Positions 36,750 to 45,843 are shown, counted from the first letter of the stretch. The stretch is 64,000 bases of DNA from P36-A1 sp049478495 (GCF_049478495.1 NZ_CP168083.1:1860001-1924000), one strand, 5' to 3'. A program made the numbers and translations. Notes: a model not told the origin generated them from the letters alone.

Positions 36750-37769
36750 CTATTCTCCTTTTACAAAATCATAAACAAATACATTAGTTTCTTTTCGCAT
36801 CTTAGTGCATAATTCTTTTGAATCATACTGCATATGTAAACTATTTGGATTCATTGCAACTGCTACTACATTTATTTCATGTAGTACTCTTACTTTTATC
36901 TTAGCTAATGCTAATTGCTCAGCACTTTTTTCTTTAATAAAATTGTTAGTTGCATTGTTTAAAACTATTGTAATATTATCCAAATTATTTCTATGTCTAA
37001 TGATTGCTTGAGCTAATTTATCTGTTAGTGGTCCATTTACAAAAAGATATTTTGCTGATTTATTTAATTGTTTTAATAAAAGAGCATCTGCATTAATTGT
37101 AGTTTTTACTTTTAGCTCATTTTGATTTAATTCTTTATCAAAAATAACTAGAGGTTTTGATTTTAAATCAAATATTTCATTGTTAGCTTCTAATTTTTTT
37201 GTTTGTAAGTTTTTTAATGTATAGCTAGTTATTGCTACTACTTCATTAATATTATTAGCTATATTCATTCCACTACATAATATTGTTCCATCACAAACAC
37301 TTGGATCACTAAATGTTTTTCTATTTAAAGCTCCATCAACTATAACCAAACTATCTTTAAATGATTTTAGTAATTTTATAACTTCTTTTAATTGAGCATT
37401 ATATGATGGACCAGCTAATTTAACTAGTCCATCTTCTAATGCTTCTACTATAATTATTTCACCAAGTGGTGTATTAAAACCTGTTGTTTCAAGTATTTTG
37501 AACTGAATTGTCGATTCTAATACACATTTTTTAGCTGTTGCAATTAACATTCCTTTTTTTATAAATATATTAGGTTTATGAGTGTTAAAGACTAAGTCGT
37601 TGTCTTCTCCATCATAGCCAATTGATGTTAAAGCTACTTTTTCATAATTTAGTAATTTTAGTATGGCATTCATTGTTGTAGTTTTACCTGCATTTTTTGA
37701 TAAACCTATTATTGCTATACTATTTAATTCTTTAATTTCAGTTAAAAAATTATTCAGCACTACGCTCAT
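36750..37769 (-). CDS. kamB: P-loop protein, lysine 5,6-aminomutase reactivase subunit KamB
   Basis: A 339-residue protein with an N-terminal P-loop, GLSKNAGKTT at 22-31, and no close homology to well-studied GTPases that I can see. It overlaps kamA by 20 nt, lies 2 nt ahead of kamC, and is always of this kind in kam clusters I know. It is called KamB, partner of the MutS-like KamC in maintaining the B12 enzyme. The ribosome binding site is weak (GAAAGAA), so translation may depend on coupling to kamA. Confidence 0.8.
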   Translation of the reverse strand: MSVVLNNFLTEIKELNSIAIIGLSKNAGKTTTMNAILKLLNYEKVALTSIGYDGEDNDLVFNTHKPNIFIKKGMLIATAKKCVLESTIQFKILETTGFNTPLGEIIIVEALEDGLVKLAGPSYNAQLKEVIKLLKSFKDSLVIVDGALNRKTFSDPSVCDGTILCSGMNIANNINEVVAITSYTLKNLQTKKLEANNEIFDLKSKPLVIFDKELNQNELKVKTTINADALLLKQLNKSAKYLFVNGPLTDKLAQAIIRHRNNLDNITIVLNNATNNFIKEKSAEQLALAKIKVRVLHEINVVAVAMNPNSLHMQYDSKELCTKMRKETNVFVYDFVKGE

Positions 37770-38991
37770 TTCTTTCTAATCCGATTGGTTCTAATGTGCT
37801 TTCTTCACCTTCAAGAAGTCCAGCAACACCAACTTTATGAGTTGCAACTTCACCACTTAATGGTACTTGTTCATAATGAGTTGGTTCTGTATATGTTGTG
37901 ATAACACCTTCAAAGTTTCTTAATACAACTTTTCCTGGAGCTTGAGAGATTACATATTGAGGCATTACTGGAATTTTACCTCCACCACCAGGTGCATCAA
38001 CTACAAATGTAGGAACACATAGTCCTGAAGTATGTCCTCTTAAACCTTCAATAATTTCAATACCTTTTGATACTGGAGTTCTGAAGTGTTCTAATCCATT
38101 ACTTAAATCACATTGGTAAATGTAGTAAGGTCTAACTCTGATTGCAGTTAATTCATTTACTAAATCTTTCATTACAAATACACTATCATTTACTCCTGCA
38201 AGTAATACTGATTGGTTACCGATTGGACAACCTGCATCTGCTAACATTTCACATGCTTTTTTAGTTTCTGGAGTAATTTCATTAGGGTGATTAAAGTGAG
38301 TGTTAACCCATACTGGATGATATTTTTTAATCATTTCACATAATTCTTTTGTAATTCTTTGTGGCATAACAACTGGAGTTCTTGTTCCAAGACGTACCAT
38401 TTGAACATGATCAATTTCACTTAATGATTTTAAGATGTGTTCTAATGAAGAATCTGAGATTGCTAATGCATCTCCACCTGAAATTACAACATCACGTACT
38501 TCTGGGTGTGCTGCAATATATTTAATTGCATTATCGATTTGTTCTACTGGTAATGCACTATCATTTTGACCTGCAAAACGTCTTCTTGTACAGTGTCTAC
38601 AGTACATTGAACATTGATCAGTAACTAATAATAATACTCTATCTGGATATCTATGAGTTAATCCAGGAACTGGACTGTCAACATCTTCATGTAGTGGATC
38701 ATCTAAGTCTGCAGCAGCTTTGTGAAGTTCAGCTTCTAATGGTACAGCTTGTTTACGAACTGGATCATGTGGATCATCTGGATTAATAATTGAAATATAG
38801 TAAGGAGTGATTGACATTCTTAATGTTCCTAATGTTTTAGAAGCTCCTTCTAATTCTGATTCTGTTAAGTCTACATATTTTTGTAGGTCTTCAATAGTTT
38901 CAATACGGTTTTGTAATTGCCATTTCCAGTCATTCCATTGTTCATCAGTTACTTCTGGAAATAATTTGTGTCTTAAGCTAAATGTGTTCAT
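37750..38991 (-). CDS. kamA: L-lysine 2,3-aminomutase
   Basis: Radical-SAM/PLP enzyme that opens lysine fermentation by making L-beta-lysine. The [4Fe-4S] motif C127-x3-C131-x2-C134 (CSMYCRHC) is intact. APGGGGKIPVMP near 325-336 holds the PLP lysine. The length of 413 is typical, with the conserved N-terminal DEQWNDWKWQLQNRI segment. ATG after AAAGGAG. It lies in the same transcription unit as kdd upstream and kamBCDE downstream, so the whole mutase stage is co-expressed. Confidence 0.96.
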   Translation of the reverse strand: MNTFSLRHKLFPEVTDEQWNDWKWQLQNRIETIEDLQKYVDLTESELEGASKTLGTLRMSITPYYISIINPDDPHDPVRKQAVPLEAELHKAAADLDDPLHEDVDSPVPGLTHRYPDRVLLLVTDQCSMYCRHCTRRRFAGQNDSALPVEQIDNAIKYIAAHPEVRDVVISGGDALAISDSSLEHILKSLSEIDHVQMVRLGTRTPVVMPQRITKELCEMIKKYHPVWVNTHFNHPNEITPETKKACEMLADAGCPIGNQSVLLAGVNDSVFVMKDLVNELTAIRVRPYYIYQCDLSNGLEHFRTPVSKGIEIIEGLRGHTSGLCVPTFVVDAPGGGGKIPVMPQYVISQAPGKVVLRNFEGVITTYTEPTHYEQVPLSGEVATHKVGVAGLLEGEESTLEPIGLERNERSAE

Positions 38992-39072
38992 TTGTTTTTC
39001 TCCTTTGTTTTTTCTCTCTTGTAGTTTGTTATCTAATATTCTTATTTTTTGGGGGGATGATTTTAAATAATC

Positions 39073-40110
39073 TTATAAATATTTTTCTTCAAAGATTTTT
39101 CTTAATGTTGGTGATTCTCTTAATGCATCTAAAGTGATTTTAGCATGATCTTTTGTATAACCATTACCAATAATCATCATTACATCTTTACCAACACCTT
39201 CAGCACCTAATGCTGCTTTTGTAAAGCTTGTTGCCATTGAGAAGAAGTATACGATTCCACCATCTTTTACTGGTAAAATTGAAGCCATTTCAGTGTTTTG
39301 TACGTTTACACAGTTGATACATACATCAACTTCTTCATTGTTTGTAACTTCTTTAACTTTGTCTAGAACTTCGATTGCATTTGTAGCATCTGCAACGATT
39401 ACATTATCACAGAATCCTGTGCTTTCTAGTAAAGCTCTGTCTTCTTCTAAATTAATAATACCGATTACTTGTCCAGTTTTTCCTACTGATTTTTTAGCTT
39501 CATAACAGCACATAATTCCTGATTTACCTGCAGCACCTAATACTACTACTTTTTCACCTGGATTTGCTAATTTTTGTGCTTGAGCTGGTGCTCCTGCAAC
39601 GTCTAAAGCAGCTAATGCTAATGTTTCTGACATGTCGCTTGGTAATACTGCATAGATACCTGATTCAAATAAGATTGCTTCTCCATCAATTTCAACTCTG
39701 TCAATATCCATTTCGATATTTTTGATTTTGTTGATTTTTAATGGTGTTAGAGATAATGAAACTAATGTAGCAATTTTATCTCCAACTTTAAGTTCAGTTT
39801 TACCTTCTAAAGCTGGTCCTATTTCTTTAACAGTTCCGATTAACATCCCTCCAGAACCTGTTACTGGATTTTGTTGTTTTCCTTTTTCTTCAACAATTTG
39901 CATAATTCTGTTTCCGATTTTTTCTGGATCATGACCTTGTTCATTTGCAATTTGTGTAAATGAAGCTGAGTCAACATTTAATGCTATAACATCAATTAAG
40001 ATTTCATTGTCATAAATATTCATATCGTTATCAATTTTTGTAGCTGGTTGTGGTAATACCCCTTTTGGTTCAATTACTCTGTGTGTTCCGTATTTTTCTC
40101 CGTGTTTCAT
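39073..40110 (-). CDS. kdd: L-erythro-3,5-diaminohexanoate dehydrogenase
   Basis: NAD-dependent oxidative deaminase giving (S)-5-amino-3-oxohexanoate. The 345-residue sequence begins KYGTHRVIEPKGVLPQPA, typical of Kdd. It has a Rossmann fold of the medium-chain-dehydrogenase type (VVLGAAGKSGIMC near 189-201) and the glycine-rich TGSGGMLIGTVKEIGPAL. Assignment rests on this similarity and on its position between atoA and kamA. ATG after AAAGAGG. Confidence 0.93.
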   Translation of the reverse strand: MKHGEKYGTHRVIEPKGVLPQPATKIDNDMNIYDNEILIDVIALNVDSASFTQIANEQGHDPEKIGNRIMQIVEEKGKQQNPVTGSGGMLIGTVKEIGPALEGKTELKVGDKIATLVSLSLTPLKINKIKNIEMDIDRVEIDGEAILFESGIYAVLPSDMSETLALAALDVAGAPAQAQKLANPGEKVVVLGAAGKSGIMCCYEAKKSVGKTGQVIGIINLEEDRALLESTGFCDNVIVADATNAIEVLDKVKEVTNNEEVDVCINCVNVQNTEMASILPVKDGGIVYFFSMATSFTKAALGAEGVGKDVMMIIGNGYTKDHAKITLDALRESPTLRKIFEEKYL

Positions 40111-40130
40111 GTTATTCCTCTTTCCTTATT

Positions 40131-40775
40131 TTAAAATGTCTTTAATGTCTCTGCAACTTTTACTTCAGCTTCAGTTAGACTAATTATTTCTTCAACACTA
40201 CTTTCTTCTGCAACTTCTGTAAGTAGTAAGTAGTTGTCTTTAACTTCAAATACTGCTATTTCTGTTACAATCATGTCTACACATTTTGTTCCAGTTAATG
40301 GTAATGTACATTCTTTAAGAATTTTTGGTTTTCCTTTAGATGTATGCACCATTGATACTATTACTTTTTTTGCACCTGTTACTAAGTCCATTGCTCCACC
40401 CATACCTGGAACTAATTTTCCTGGTATCATGTAATTAGCAATGTTTCCTTGTTGGTCAACTTCTAGTGTTCCTAGTACTGTTGCATCAACATGTCCACCT
40501 CTTATTAGTGCAAATGAATAGCTGCTATCAAAGAATGCTCCATAAGAGTTTATTCCTACTGGTGCTCCTCCTGCATTTGTTATAGTTGGATTTACATCTT
40601 GATTTTCATCAAGTCCAATTAATCCAACCATCCCATTTTCAGATTGGAATGTTACTTCAACACCTTCCGGCAAATAATTTGCAACTAGTGTTGGAAGTCC
40701 AATTCCTAAATTTATTAATTGTCCATCTTTTAATTCAAGAGCAACTCTTCTTGCAATTTTTTCTTTAGCGTTCAT
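40131..40775 (-). CDS. atoA: butyryl-CoA:acetoacetate CoA-transferase, beta subunit
   Basis: A 214-residue class I CoA-transferase beta subunit. It has the catalytic glutamate in FQSENGMVGLIG near residues 43-54 and the NAGGAPVGINSYGAFFDSS region. With AtoD it moves CoA from butyryl-CoA to acetoacetate, releasing butyrate and making acetoacetyl-CoA for thiolase. Its ATG overlaps the atoD stop by one base (TAATG), with a strong AAGGAGG. Confidence 0.94.
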   Translation of the reverse strand: MNAKEKIARRVALELKDGQLINLGIGLPTLVANYLPEGVEVTFQSENGMVGLIGLDENQDVNPTITNAGGAPVGINSYGAFFDSSYSFALIRGGHVDATVLGTLEVDQQGNIANYMIPGKLVPGMGGAMDLVTGAKKVIVSMVHTSKGKPKILKECTLPLTGTKCVDMIVTEIAVFEVKDNYLLLTEVAEESSVEEIISLTEAEVKVAETLKTF

Positions 40776-41428
40776 TAGATGTTACCTCCTTGAATTATAT
40801 GGTTAACTACAACATGTGGAATTGTAACATGGTTTGGATTTACATGTTCAACAATTTCATCTGATTCAACAATTACATTTTCTGCTGCTAAAGACATAAC
40901 AGGGTTAAAGTTAATTGTTGTTCCAAGTAATGTAGAATTTCCTTTTGTATCACATATGTTAGCTTTTATTATTGCTAAATCACCTTTGATTGGTTTTTCA
41001 AGTAAGTATAATTTACCATCTACACTTATTACTTCTTTACCTTGTTCTACTAGTGTTCCTAGTCCTGTTGGAGTTAATACTCCTCCTAAACCACTACCAC
41101 CAGCTCTAATTTTTTCTGCTAGAGTTCCTTGAGGTGTTAATTCAATTTCCATTGAACCATCTTTCATCATGTCTTGTGCTTGTGGATTAAGACCAATATG
41201 GCTTGTAATTAATTTTTTACATTGACCATTTTTTATAATTAAGCCTATACCTTTATCTTCGTATCCAGCATCATTACAAACTAAAATTAAGTCTTTAACT
41301 TTGCTTTCTACAATTGCATCTATAATAGTTGATGGTGTACCTACTGCCATAAATCCACCAACTAAGATTGTCATACCATTATGTAAATGATCTTTAATCT
41401 GTTCTTTAGTTATTTGTTTATTTAACAT
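40775..41428 (-). CDS. atoD: butyryl-CoA:acetoacetate CoA-transferase, alpha subunit
   Basis: A 217-residue alpha subunit with the GGFMAVGTPSTIIDA and GGSGLGGVLTPTGLGT signatures of AtoD/CtfA/ScoA. It starts immediately after the kce stop (TAAATG) with a poor Shine-Dalgarno, implying translational coupling. It joins the end of lysine cleavage (acetoacetate from Kce) to butyrate release. Confidence 0.94.
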   Translation of the reverse strand: MLNKQITKEQIKDHLHNGMTILVGGFMAVGTPSTIIDAIVESKVKDLILVCNDAGYEDKGIGLIIKNGQCKKLITSHIGLNPQAQDMMKDGSMEIELTPQGTLAEKIRAGGSGLGGVLTPTGLGTLVEQGKEVISVDGKLYLLEKPIKGDLAIIKANICDTKGNSTLLGTTINFNPVMSLAAENVIVESDEIVEHVNPNHVTIPHVVVNHIIQGGNI

Positions 41429-42250
41429 TTATTTCAACCCCAATATTTTTCTTGCTTCATCTGGTGTTGCTATTTCTCTACCAAGTTCTTTTGCTATTCT
41501 AGCTACTTTAGCAACTAATTCACCATTTGATTTTGCCGGTACACCTTTTTCGATGTATACATTATCTTCAAATCCAACTCTTACATGTCCACCCATAGCT
41601 ATTGCTATAGCTGCAAGTGGGAATTCATGTCTACCAATTCCAGCTACAGTCCATGTACTATTTTCTGGAATTGAACCTTGCATAAATACTAAATCTCTAG
41701 CTGTTGCTGAAATTCCACCATTTACACCCATTACAAAGTTAAAATGTAGGTTTTCATCATATATAAGGCCTTTTTTCTTTAATCTTAGTGCCATATCTAT
41801 CATACCTTTATCAAATACTTCACATTCAGGTTTTACATTGTGTTCTTTCATCATTGCTGCAAATTCAATAATCATATTTTCAGTGTTTTCAAATACTTCA
41901 TCTCCACCAAAGTTTGTTGTACCGCAATCTAAAGTTGCCATTTCTGGGTTCAATCTTACTGGTTGTAATCTTTCTTCTGAACTCATTCCTACAGCTCCAC
42001 CTGTTGATGGTTGTACAATAACTTCTGGCAATTCTTTTTTAATTGCTTCCATTACTTCTTTGTAACGGTCATAACTTTGTGTAGGTGTTCCATCTTCTTC
42101 TCTAACATGAAGGTGGATTATTGATGCTCCAGCATCGTATGCACTTTTTGACTCTCTTACAAATTCTTCTGTAGTGTATGGTACAGCTGCATTATGCTCT
42201 TTAGTTACTTCTGCTCCAGAGATTGCTGCTGTTAATATTAACTTAGTCAT
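41429..42250 (-). CDS. kce: 3-keto-5-aminohexanoate cleavage enzyme
   Basis: BKACE-family (DUF849) Zn-dependent TIM barrel of 273 residues. It condenses 5-amino-3-oxohexanoate with acetyl-CoA and cleaves it to 3-aminobutyryl-CoA and acetoacetate. Metal-binding H46 and H48 lie in IIHLHVREEDG, and the C-terminal HVRVGFEDNVYI block carries the conserved acid. It overlaps kal by 8 nt. Context (kal, ato, kdd, kam) makes the specific Kce role secure within a family that has many substrates. Confidence 0.95.
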   Translation of the reverse strand: MTKLILTAAISGAEVTKEHNAAVPYTTEEFVRESKSAYDAGASIIHLHVREEDGTPTQSYDRYKEVMEAIKKELPEVIVQPSTGGAVGMSSEERLQPVRLNPEMATLDCGTTNFGGDEVFENTENMIIEFAAMMKEHNVKPECEVFDKGMIDMALRLKKKGLIYDENLHFNFVMGVNGGISATARDLVFMQGSIPENSTWTVAGIGRHEFPLAAIAIAMGGHVRVGFEDNVYIEKGVPAKSNGELVAKVARIAKELGREIATPDEARKILGLK

Positions 42251-42635
42251 TTCTTTTTTTATCCTTAGTTACTAAACATGTTCCAGAAGCTTTACATACT
42301 ATTACTGGATCAGTTAAGAAATCTGCAGCACTATCATTAATATCTGGTCTAGGAGCAATGACCTTTCTTGCTTCAAATTTCATTTTTCTTGAAGTGTTAC
42401 CTTCTTTTTCGATATAACCATAAGCTTCAATATAATCACCTGCGTATACTGGTGCTGTAAACTCTACTTGATCATATGCTACAAATAGACCTTCATCACC
42501 ATCGCGTTTGATTAGTAATTCTGTTGCTACATCTCCGAATAAACCAAGCATTCTTGCACCATCAACTAGGTTTCCACCATAATGTGCATCATGACTTGAC
42601 ATTCTTAATCTGATTGTTGATTCAATTTTTTTCAT
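42243..42635 (-). CDS. kal: 3-aminobutyryl-CoA ammonia-lyase
   Basis: Small hotdog-fold enzyme (130 residues) that removes ammonia from 3-aminobutyryl-CoA to give crotonyl-CoA. The N-terminal IRLRMSSHDAHYGGNLVDGARML segment (two overlapping blocks, 7-29) and the hotdog helix fit Kal. It is the first structural gene after the lysine riboswitch and its terminator, so the switch directly controls it and everything downstream. ATG after AGGAGG at good spacing. Confidence 0.93.
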   Translation of the reverse strand: MKKIESTIRLRMSSHDAHYGGNLVDGARMLGLFGDVATELLIKRDGDEGLFVAYDQVEFTAPVYAGDYIEAYGYIEKEGNTSRKMKFEARKVIAPRPDINDSAADFLTDPVIVCKASGTCLVTKDKKRND

Positions 42636-42663
42636 TGATTATTTCCTCCTATTTTCTTGATTA

Positions 42664-42706
42664 AAAAAAGAGCAATCAAAAATATATATAATATTTTTGA
42701 TAGCTC
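42664..42706 (-). terminator. riboswitch-controlled intrinsic terminator upstream of kal
   Basis: On the minus strand two 16-nt arms (42706-42691 and 42685-42670) pair at 15 of 16 positions around a 5-nt loop, followed by seven T residues. The 5' arm contains CTATC (42703-42699), which is also the 3' strand of the lysine aptamer's P1 helix. The terminator and the closed aptamer are therefore mutually exclusive. Confidence 0.88.
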
Positions 42707-42866
42707 CTCAATTTATATTTTTGAGAGAGTAGGAAAGTTGTTTTTCTACTCCAGATCACCAAATGTATCAATAAATGGTGTCTTCGGCGTCGGTTACTTC
42801 AAATCAGATTAATAAGTTTGATACACTCACTCTGATTCTACAAAACTAAACGCATCCTCTATCTGC
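42699..42866 (-). promoter_or_regulatory. lysine riboswitch (L-box) upstream of the lysine catabolic genes
   Basis: The minus strand carries the L-box hallmarks in order. AGATAGAGG (42865-42857) is the 5' side of P1. P2 is AATCAGA/TCTGATT (42837-42831 and 42808-42802). ACGCCGAAG (42790-42782) is the invariant core. P3 is CACC/GGTG; CTGG follows at 42754-42751. P4 is AGTAG/CTACT. P5 is CTCAA/TTGAG, followed by GAGCTATC (42706-42699), the 3' side of P1. The aptamer begins 6 nt after the etfA stop codon. P1 overlaps the terminator's 5' arm, so ligand should block termination: an ON switch by inference. Confidence 0.9.
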
Positions 42867-42871
42867 TATTT

Positions 42872-43888
42872 TTATTTTTTTGCAACTATTTGTTCAGCAA
42901 GTGCTGGTAAAATTGCAAATAAGTCTCCTACGATTGCAACATGTGCTACATCAAAGATTGGTGCATATTTATCTTTGTTTATTGCTATGATAAAGTCTGC
43001 TTTGTCCATTCCTGCTGTATGTTGTACCGCTCCTGAGATTCCACATGCTATGTATACTTGTGGTCTTACTGTTTTCCCTGTTTGTCCTACTTGGTTTGGT
43101 TTGCTTATCCAGCCTGCATCTACTGCTGCTCTTGATCCTGCTACCACTCCACCTATTTTATCTGCTACTTCTTGTAGTACATTGAATCCTTCTGCGCTTC
43201 CTACTCCACGCCCTCCTGAGATGATTATTTCTGCTTTTGAAATATCTACTCCTTCATGTACTCTTGCTACAAATTCTAATACTTCTTCATTGATGTCTGC
43301 TTTTGTTAGTTTCGCATCAAATTCGATTATTTCTCCAGCTTTATTGTAATCTGGTTCGTTTTTATTCATTACTCCTGGTCTTACTGTTGCCATTTGTGGT
43401 CTATGATCTGGACATATTATTGTTCCAAATAAGTTCCCTCCAAATGCTGGTCTTGTTATCCATAGTAATTTGTTTCCTTCATCTTCTGGATCTACTTCGA
43501 TTATTGTTGCATCTGCTGTTAATCCTGTTTGTATTCTTGCTGCTACTCTTGGTCCTAAATCTCTTCCTAGTGTAGTTGCTCCTATGAATAATCCATCTGG
43601 CTTATATTCTTTTATTATTGCTGCCATTGCTTTTGTATATGGTTCTGGTACAAAGATATCTAATGTTTCATCATCTACTACTATTACTTTGTCTGCTCCA
43701 TATGCTATTACTTCTGTTGCTAATTCTTTTACTTTGTTTCCTAGTAATATTCCCACTACTTTATATCCGTCTGTTCTTTTTACTAGTTTTGTTGCTTCAC
43801 TGATTAATTCTAATGATACATCAGCGATTTTTCCTTCTTTTTGTTCTATAAAGACATAATAGTCTTTTGCTAATTCTATATCGTACAT
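42872..43888 (-). CDS. etfA: electron transfer flavoprotein, alpha subunit
   Basis: FAD-binding alpha subunit (338 residues) passing electrons to or from butyryl-CoA dehydrogenase. The C-terminal FAD domain shows ISGGRGVGSAEGFNVL near 223-238, GASRAAVDAGW-like AGSRAAVDAGW, GQTGKTVRPQVYIACGISGA (in part) and AIN-D near the end. The start is ATG 43888 after AGGAGG; a TTG codon directly upstream is read-in only. Its stop lies 6 nt before the lysine riboswitch, which separates the electron-transfer genes from kal-kce. Confidence 0.95.
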   Translation of the reverse strand: MYDIELAKDYYVFIEQKEGKIADVSLELISEATKLVKRTDGYKVVGILLGNKVKELATEVIAYGADKVIVVDDETLDIFVPEPYTKAMAAIIKEYKPDGLFIGATTLGRDLGPRVAARIQTGLTADATIIEVDPEDEGNKLLWITRPAFGGNLFGTIICPDHRPQMATVRPGVMNKNEPDYNKAGEIIEFDAKLTKADINEEVLEFVARVHEGVDISKAEIIISGGRGVGSAEGFNVLQEVADKIGGVVAGSRAAVDAGWISKPNQVGQTGKTVRPQVYIACGISGAVQHTAGMDKADFIIAINKDKYAPIFDVAHVAIVGDLFAILPALAEQIVAKK

Positions 43889-43900
43889 CAAGCAATCCTC

Positions 43901-44683
43901 CTAAATAAAGTGTCTTTCTGCAAGCTCAGCTTTGATTAGGGCTGCTGCTTCTGTAGCTGTTCCTTCAAATGGTTGCGCTTTAGCACTTGCTTCTTTTGTA
44001 AATGTTTTTCTTACTTTTGTTGGTGATCCTTTTAACCCGATATTTGCTAAATCTACTTCGATATCTGCTAAAGTCCATTTTACTATTTCGGCTTCATATG
44101 CATCAACTATTCCTGCTGTATGCATATATCTTGGTTTGTTCATTTCTTGTAATGCTGTTATTAAACATGGTAGTTGCACTTTTACTACTTGATATCCATC
44201 TTCAAATTGTCTATGTACTGTGATATCTGTGTCGCTTATTGCTTCTACTTTTTCTACGTATGTTACGTGAGGTATGTGTAATTTCTCTGCTGATTGTGGT
44301 CCTACTTGTGCTGTATCTCCATCTATTGCTTGTCTACCAGCTATTATTAAATCGTAATCTAATTTTGCTAATGCTCCTGCTAATGTTGATGATGTTGCCC
44401 ATGTATCCGCTCCTGCAAACTTTCCATCTGATACTAATATTGCCATGTCTGCTCCCATTGCTAGGGCTTCTCTTAACATGATATCTGCTTGGGGTGGTCC
44501 CATTGTTAAGACTGTTACACATGCTCCGTTTTGATCTTTTATTTTTAGTGCTTCTTCTAATCCAGCTCTATCATCTGGATTCATTATACTTTTTACACCA
44601 TCTCTTATTAGTGTACCTGTTTCATAATTAATTTTAATTTCTGTTGTATCAGGTACTTGTTTTAATAATACTACGATATTCAT
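43901..44683 (-). CDS. etfB: electron transfer flavoprotein, beta subunit
   Basis: Beta subunit (260 residues) with the KQVPDT N-terminal motif, the ETF-beta signature VHRQFEDGYQVVKVQLPCLI region (two blocks near 160-180) and AMGADMAILVSDGKFAGAD. It forms a heterodimer with EtfA. In anaerobes with Bcd it may bifurcate electrons from NADH to crotonyl-CoA and ferredoxin; sequence reading alone cannot decide this. The start is ATG 44683, 8 nt after AGGAGG. Confidence 0.95.
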   Translation of the reverse strand: MNIVVLLKQVPDTTEIKINYETGTLIRDGVKSIMNPDDRAGLEEALKIKDQNGACVTVLTMGPPQADIMLREALAMGADMAILVSDGKFAGADTWATSSTLAGALAKLDYDLIIAGRQAIDGDTAQVGPQSAEKLHIPHVTYVEKVEAISDTDITVHRQFEDGYQVVKVQLPCLITALQEMNKPRYMHTAGIVDAYEAEIVKWTLADIEVDLANIGLKGSPTKVRKTFTKEASAKAQPFEGTATEAAALIKAELAERHFI

Positions 44684-44698
44684 CAAGTCTACCTCCTG

Positions 44699-45838
44699 TT
44701 ATTTTAATAAAGCTGCTGAGATTACCATTCTTTGTACCTCAGAAGTTCCTTCATAGATTTCTGTTATTTTTGCATCTCTCATCATTCTTTCTACTGGATA
44801 TTCTCTTGTATATCCATATCCTCCGAATAATTGGACAGCTTTTGTTGTTACTTCCATTGCTGTTTCTGCCGCAAATAATTTTGCCATTGCTGCTTCTGTT
44901 GTGTATGGTAATTTCATACTTTTTGCAGTTGCTGCTTTATATACTAACAGTCTTGATGCTTCTATTTTTGTGTTCATATCTGCTAATTGGAATTGTGTAT
45001 TTTGGAATGCTGATATTGCTCTTTTGAACTGTTTTCTTTCTTTTGTATATTTTACAGTTTCATCTAGTGCTCCTTGCGCTATTCCTAGTGCTTGTGCTGC
45101 TATTCCTATACGTCCACCATCTAGTGTTTTCATTGCAATTCCAAATCCTTTTCCTACTTTTCCTAGTAAGTTTTCTTTTGGTATTCTGCAATCTTTCATT
45201 ATTAATTCTGTTGTTGCTGATGCTCTTATTCCTAGTTTTTCTTCTTTTTTACCAATTGAGAATCCTGGAGTTGTTGCTTCAACTATAAATGCTGAAATCC
45301 CTCTTGTTCCAATTGATTTGTCTGTCATTGCTATGATGATATATATATCGGCAACTCCACCATTAGTTATGAAGATTTTTGATCCGTTTAATACGTATTC
45401 GTCTCCTTCAAGTACTGCTGTTGTTTGTTGTCCTGATGCATCTGTTCCTGCGTTTGGTTCTGTTAATCCAAATGCTCCTAATTTACTACCATTTGCTAAT
45501 GGTACTAAATATTTTTGCTTTTGTTCTTCTGTTCCAAACATATAAATTGGACTTGCACATAGTGAAGTATGAGCTGAGACGATTACTCCTGTTGTTCCAC
45601 AATATTTTGATAATGTTTCAACACACATTGCATATTCTAAATCTGTTGCTCCTGCTCCTCCATATTCTTTTGGGAATGGAATCCCCATAAATCCGTATTT
45701 TTTTAATAATTCAACTGTTTCAGTTGGAAATCTTTCTTCTTCATCGATTGCTGCAGCAATTGGTTCTACTTCTTCCTGCGCAAATTTTTCAAATAGTTCT
45801 AAAAACAGTTCTTGTTTTTTAGTTAAAGTAAAGTCCAT
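44699..45838 (-). CDS. bcd: butyryl-CoA dehydrogenase (short-chain acyl-CoA dehydrogenase)
   Basis: FAD enzyme of 379 residues reducing crotonyl-CoA to butyryl-CoA in this pathway. The catalytic base is E363 in IYEGTSEVQRM. FGLTEPNAGTDA (near 131-142) and KIFITNGGVADIYI mark the flavin and substrate regions. It sits ahead of etfB-etfA, the normal clostridial arrangement. ATG after AAAGGAT. The in vivo direction (reduction) is inferred from the lysine and acetoacetyl-CoA pathways converging on crotonyl-CoA. Confidence 0.93.
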   Translation of the reverse strand: MDFTLTKKQELFLELFEKFAQEEVEPIAAAIDEEERFPTETVELLKKYGFMGIPFPKEYGGAGATDLEYAMCVETLSKYCGTTGVIVSAHTSLCASPIYMFGTEEQKQKYLVPLANGSKLGAFGLTEPNAGTDASGQQTTAVLEGDEYVLNGSKIFITNGGVADIYIIIAMTDKSIGTRGISAFIVEATTPGFSIGKKEEKLGIRASATTELIMKDCRIPKENLLGKVGKGFGIAMKTLDGGRIGIAAQALGIAQGALDETVKYTKERKQFKRAISAFQNTQFQLADMNTKIEASRLLVYKAATAKSMKLPYTTEAAMAKLFAAETAMEVTTKAVQLFGGYGYTREYPVERMMRDAKITEIYEGTSEVQRMVISAALLK

Positions 45839-45843
45839 TATTT

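Noticed and set aside
41553..42065. 170-codon plus-strand ORF opposite kce
   Set aside because: Shadow of kce codon bias; kce is unmistakable and the antisense product has no recognisable features or start signal.
44901..45545. 214-codon plus-strand ORF opposite bcd, with neighbouring leucine-rich ORFs opposite etfA/etfB (43303-45690)
   Set aside because: Low-complexity products (runs of L, F and S) arise from reading T-rich complements of well-supported genes; no ribosome binding site.
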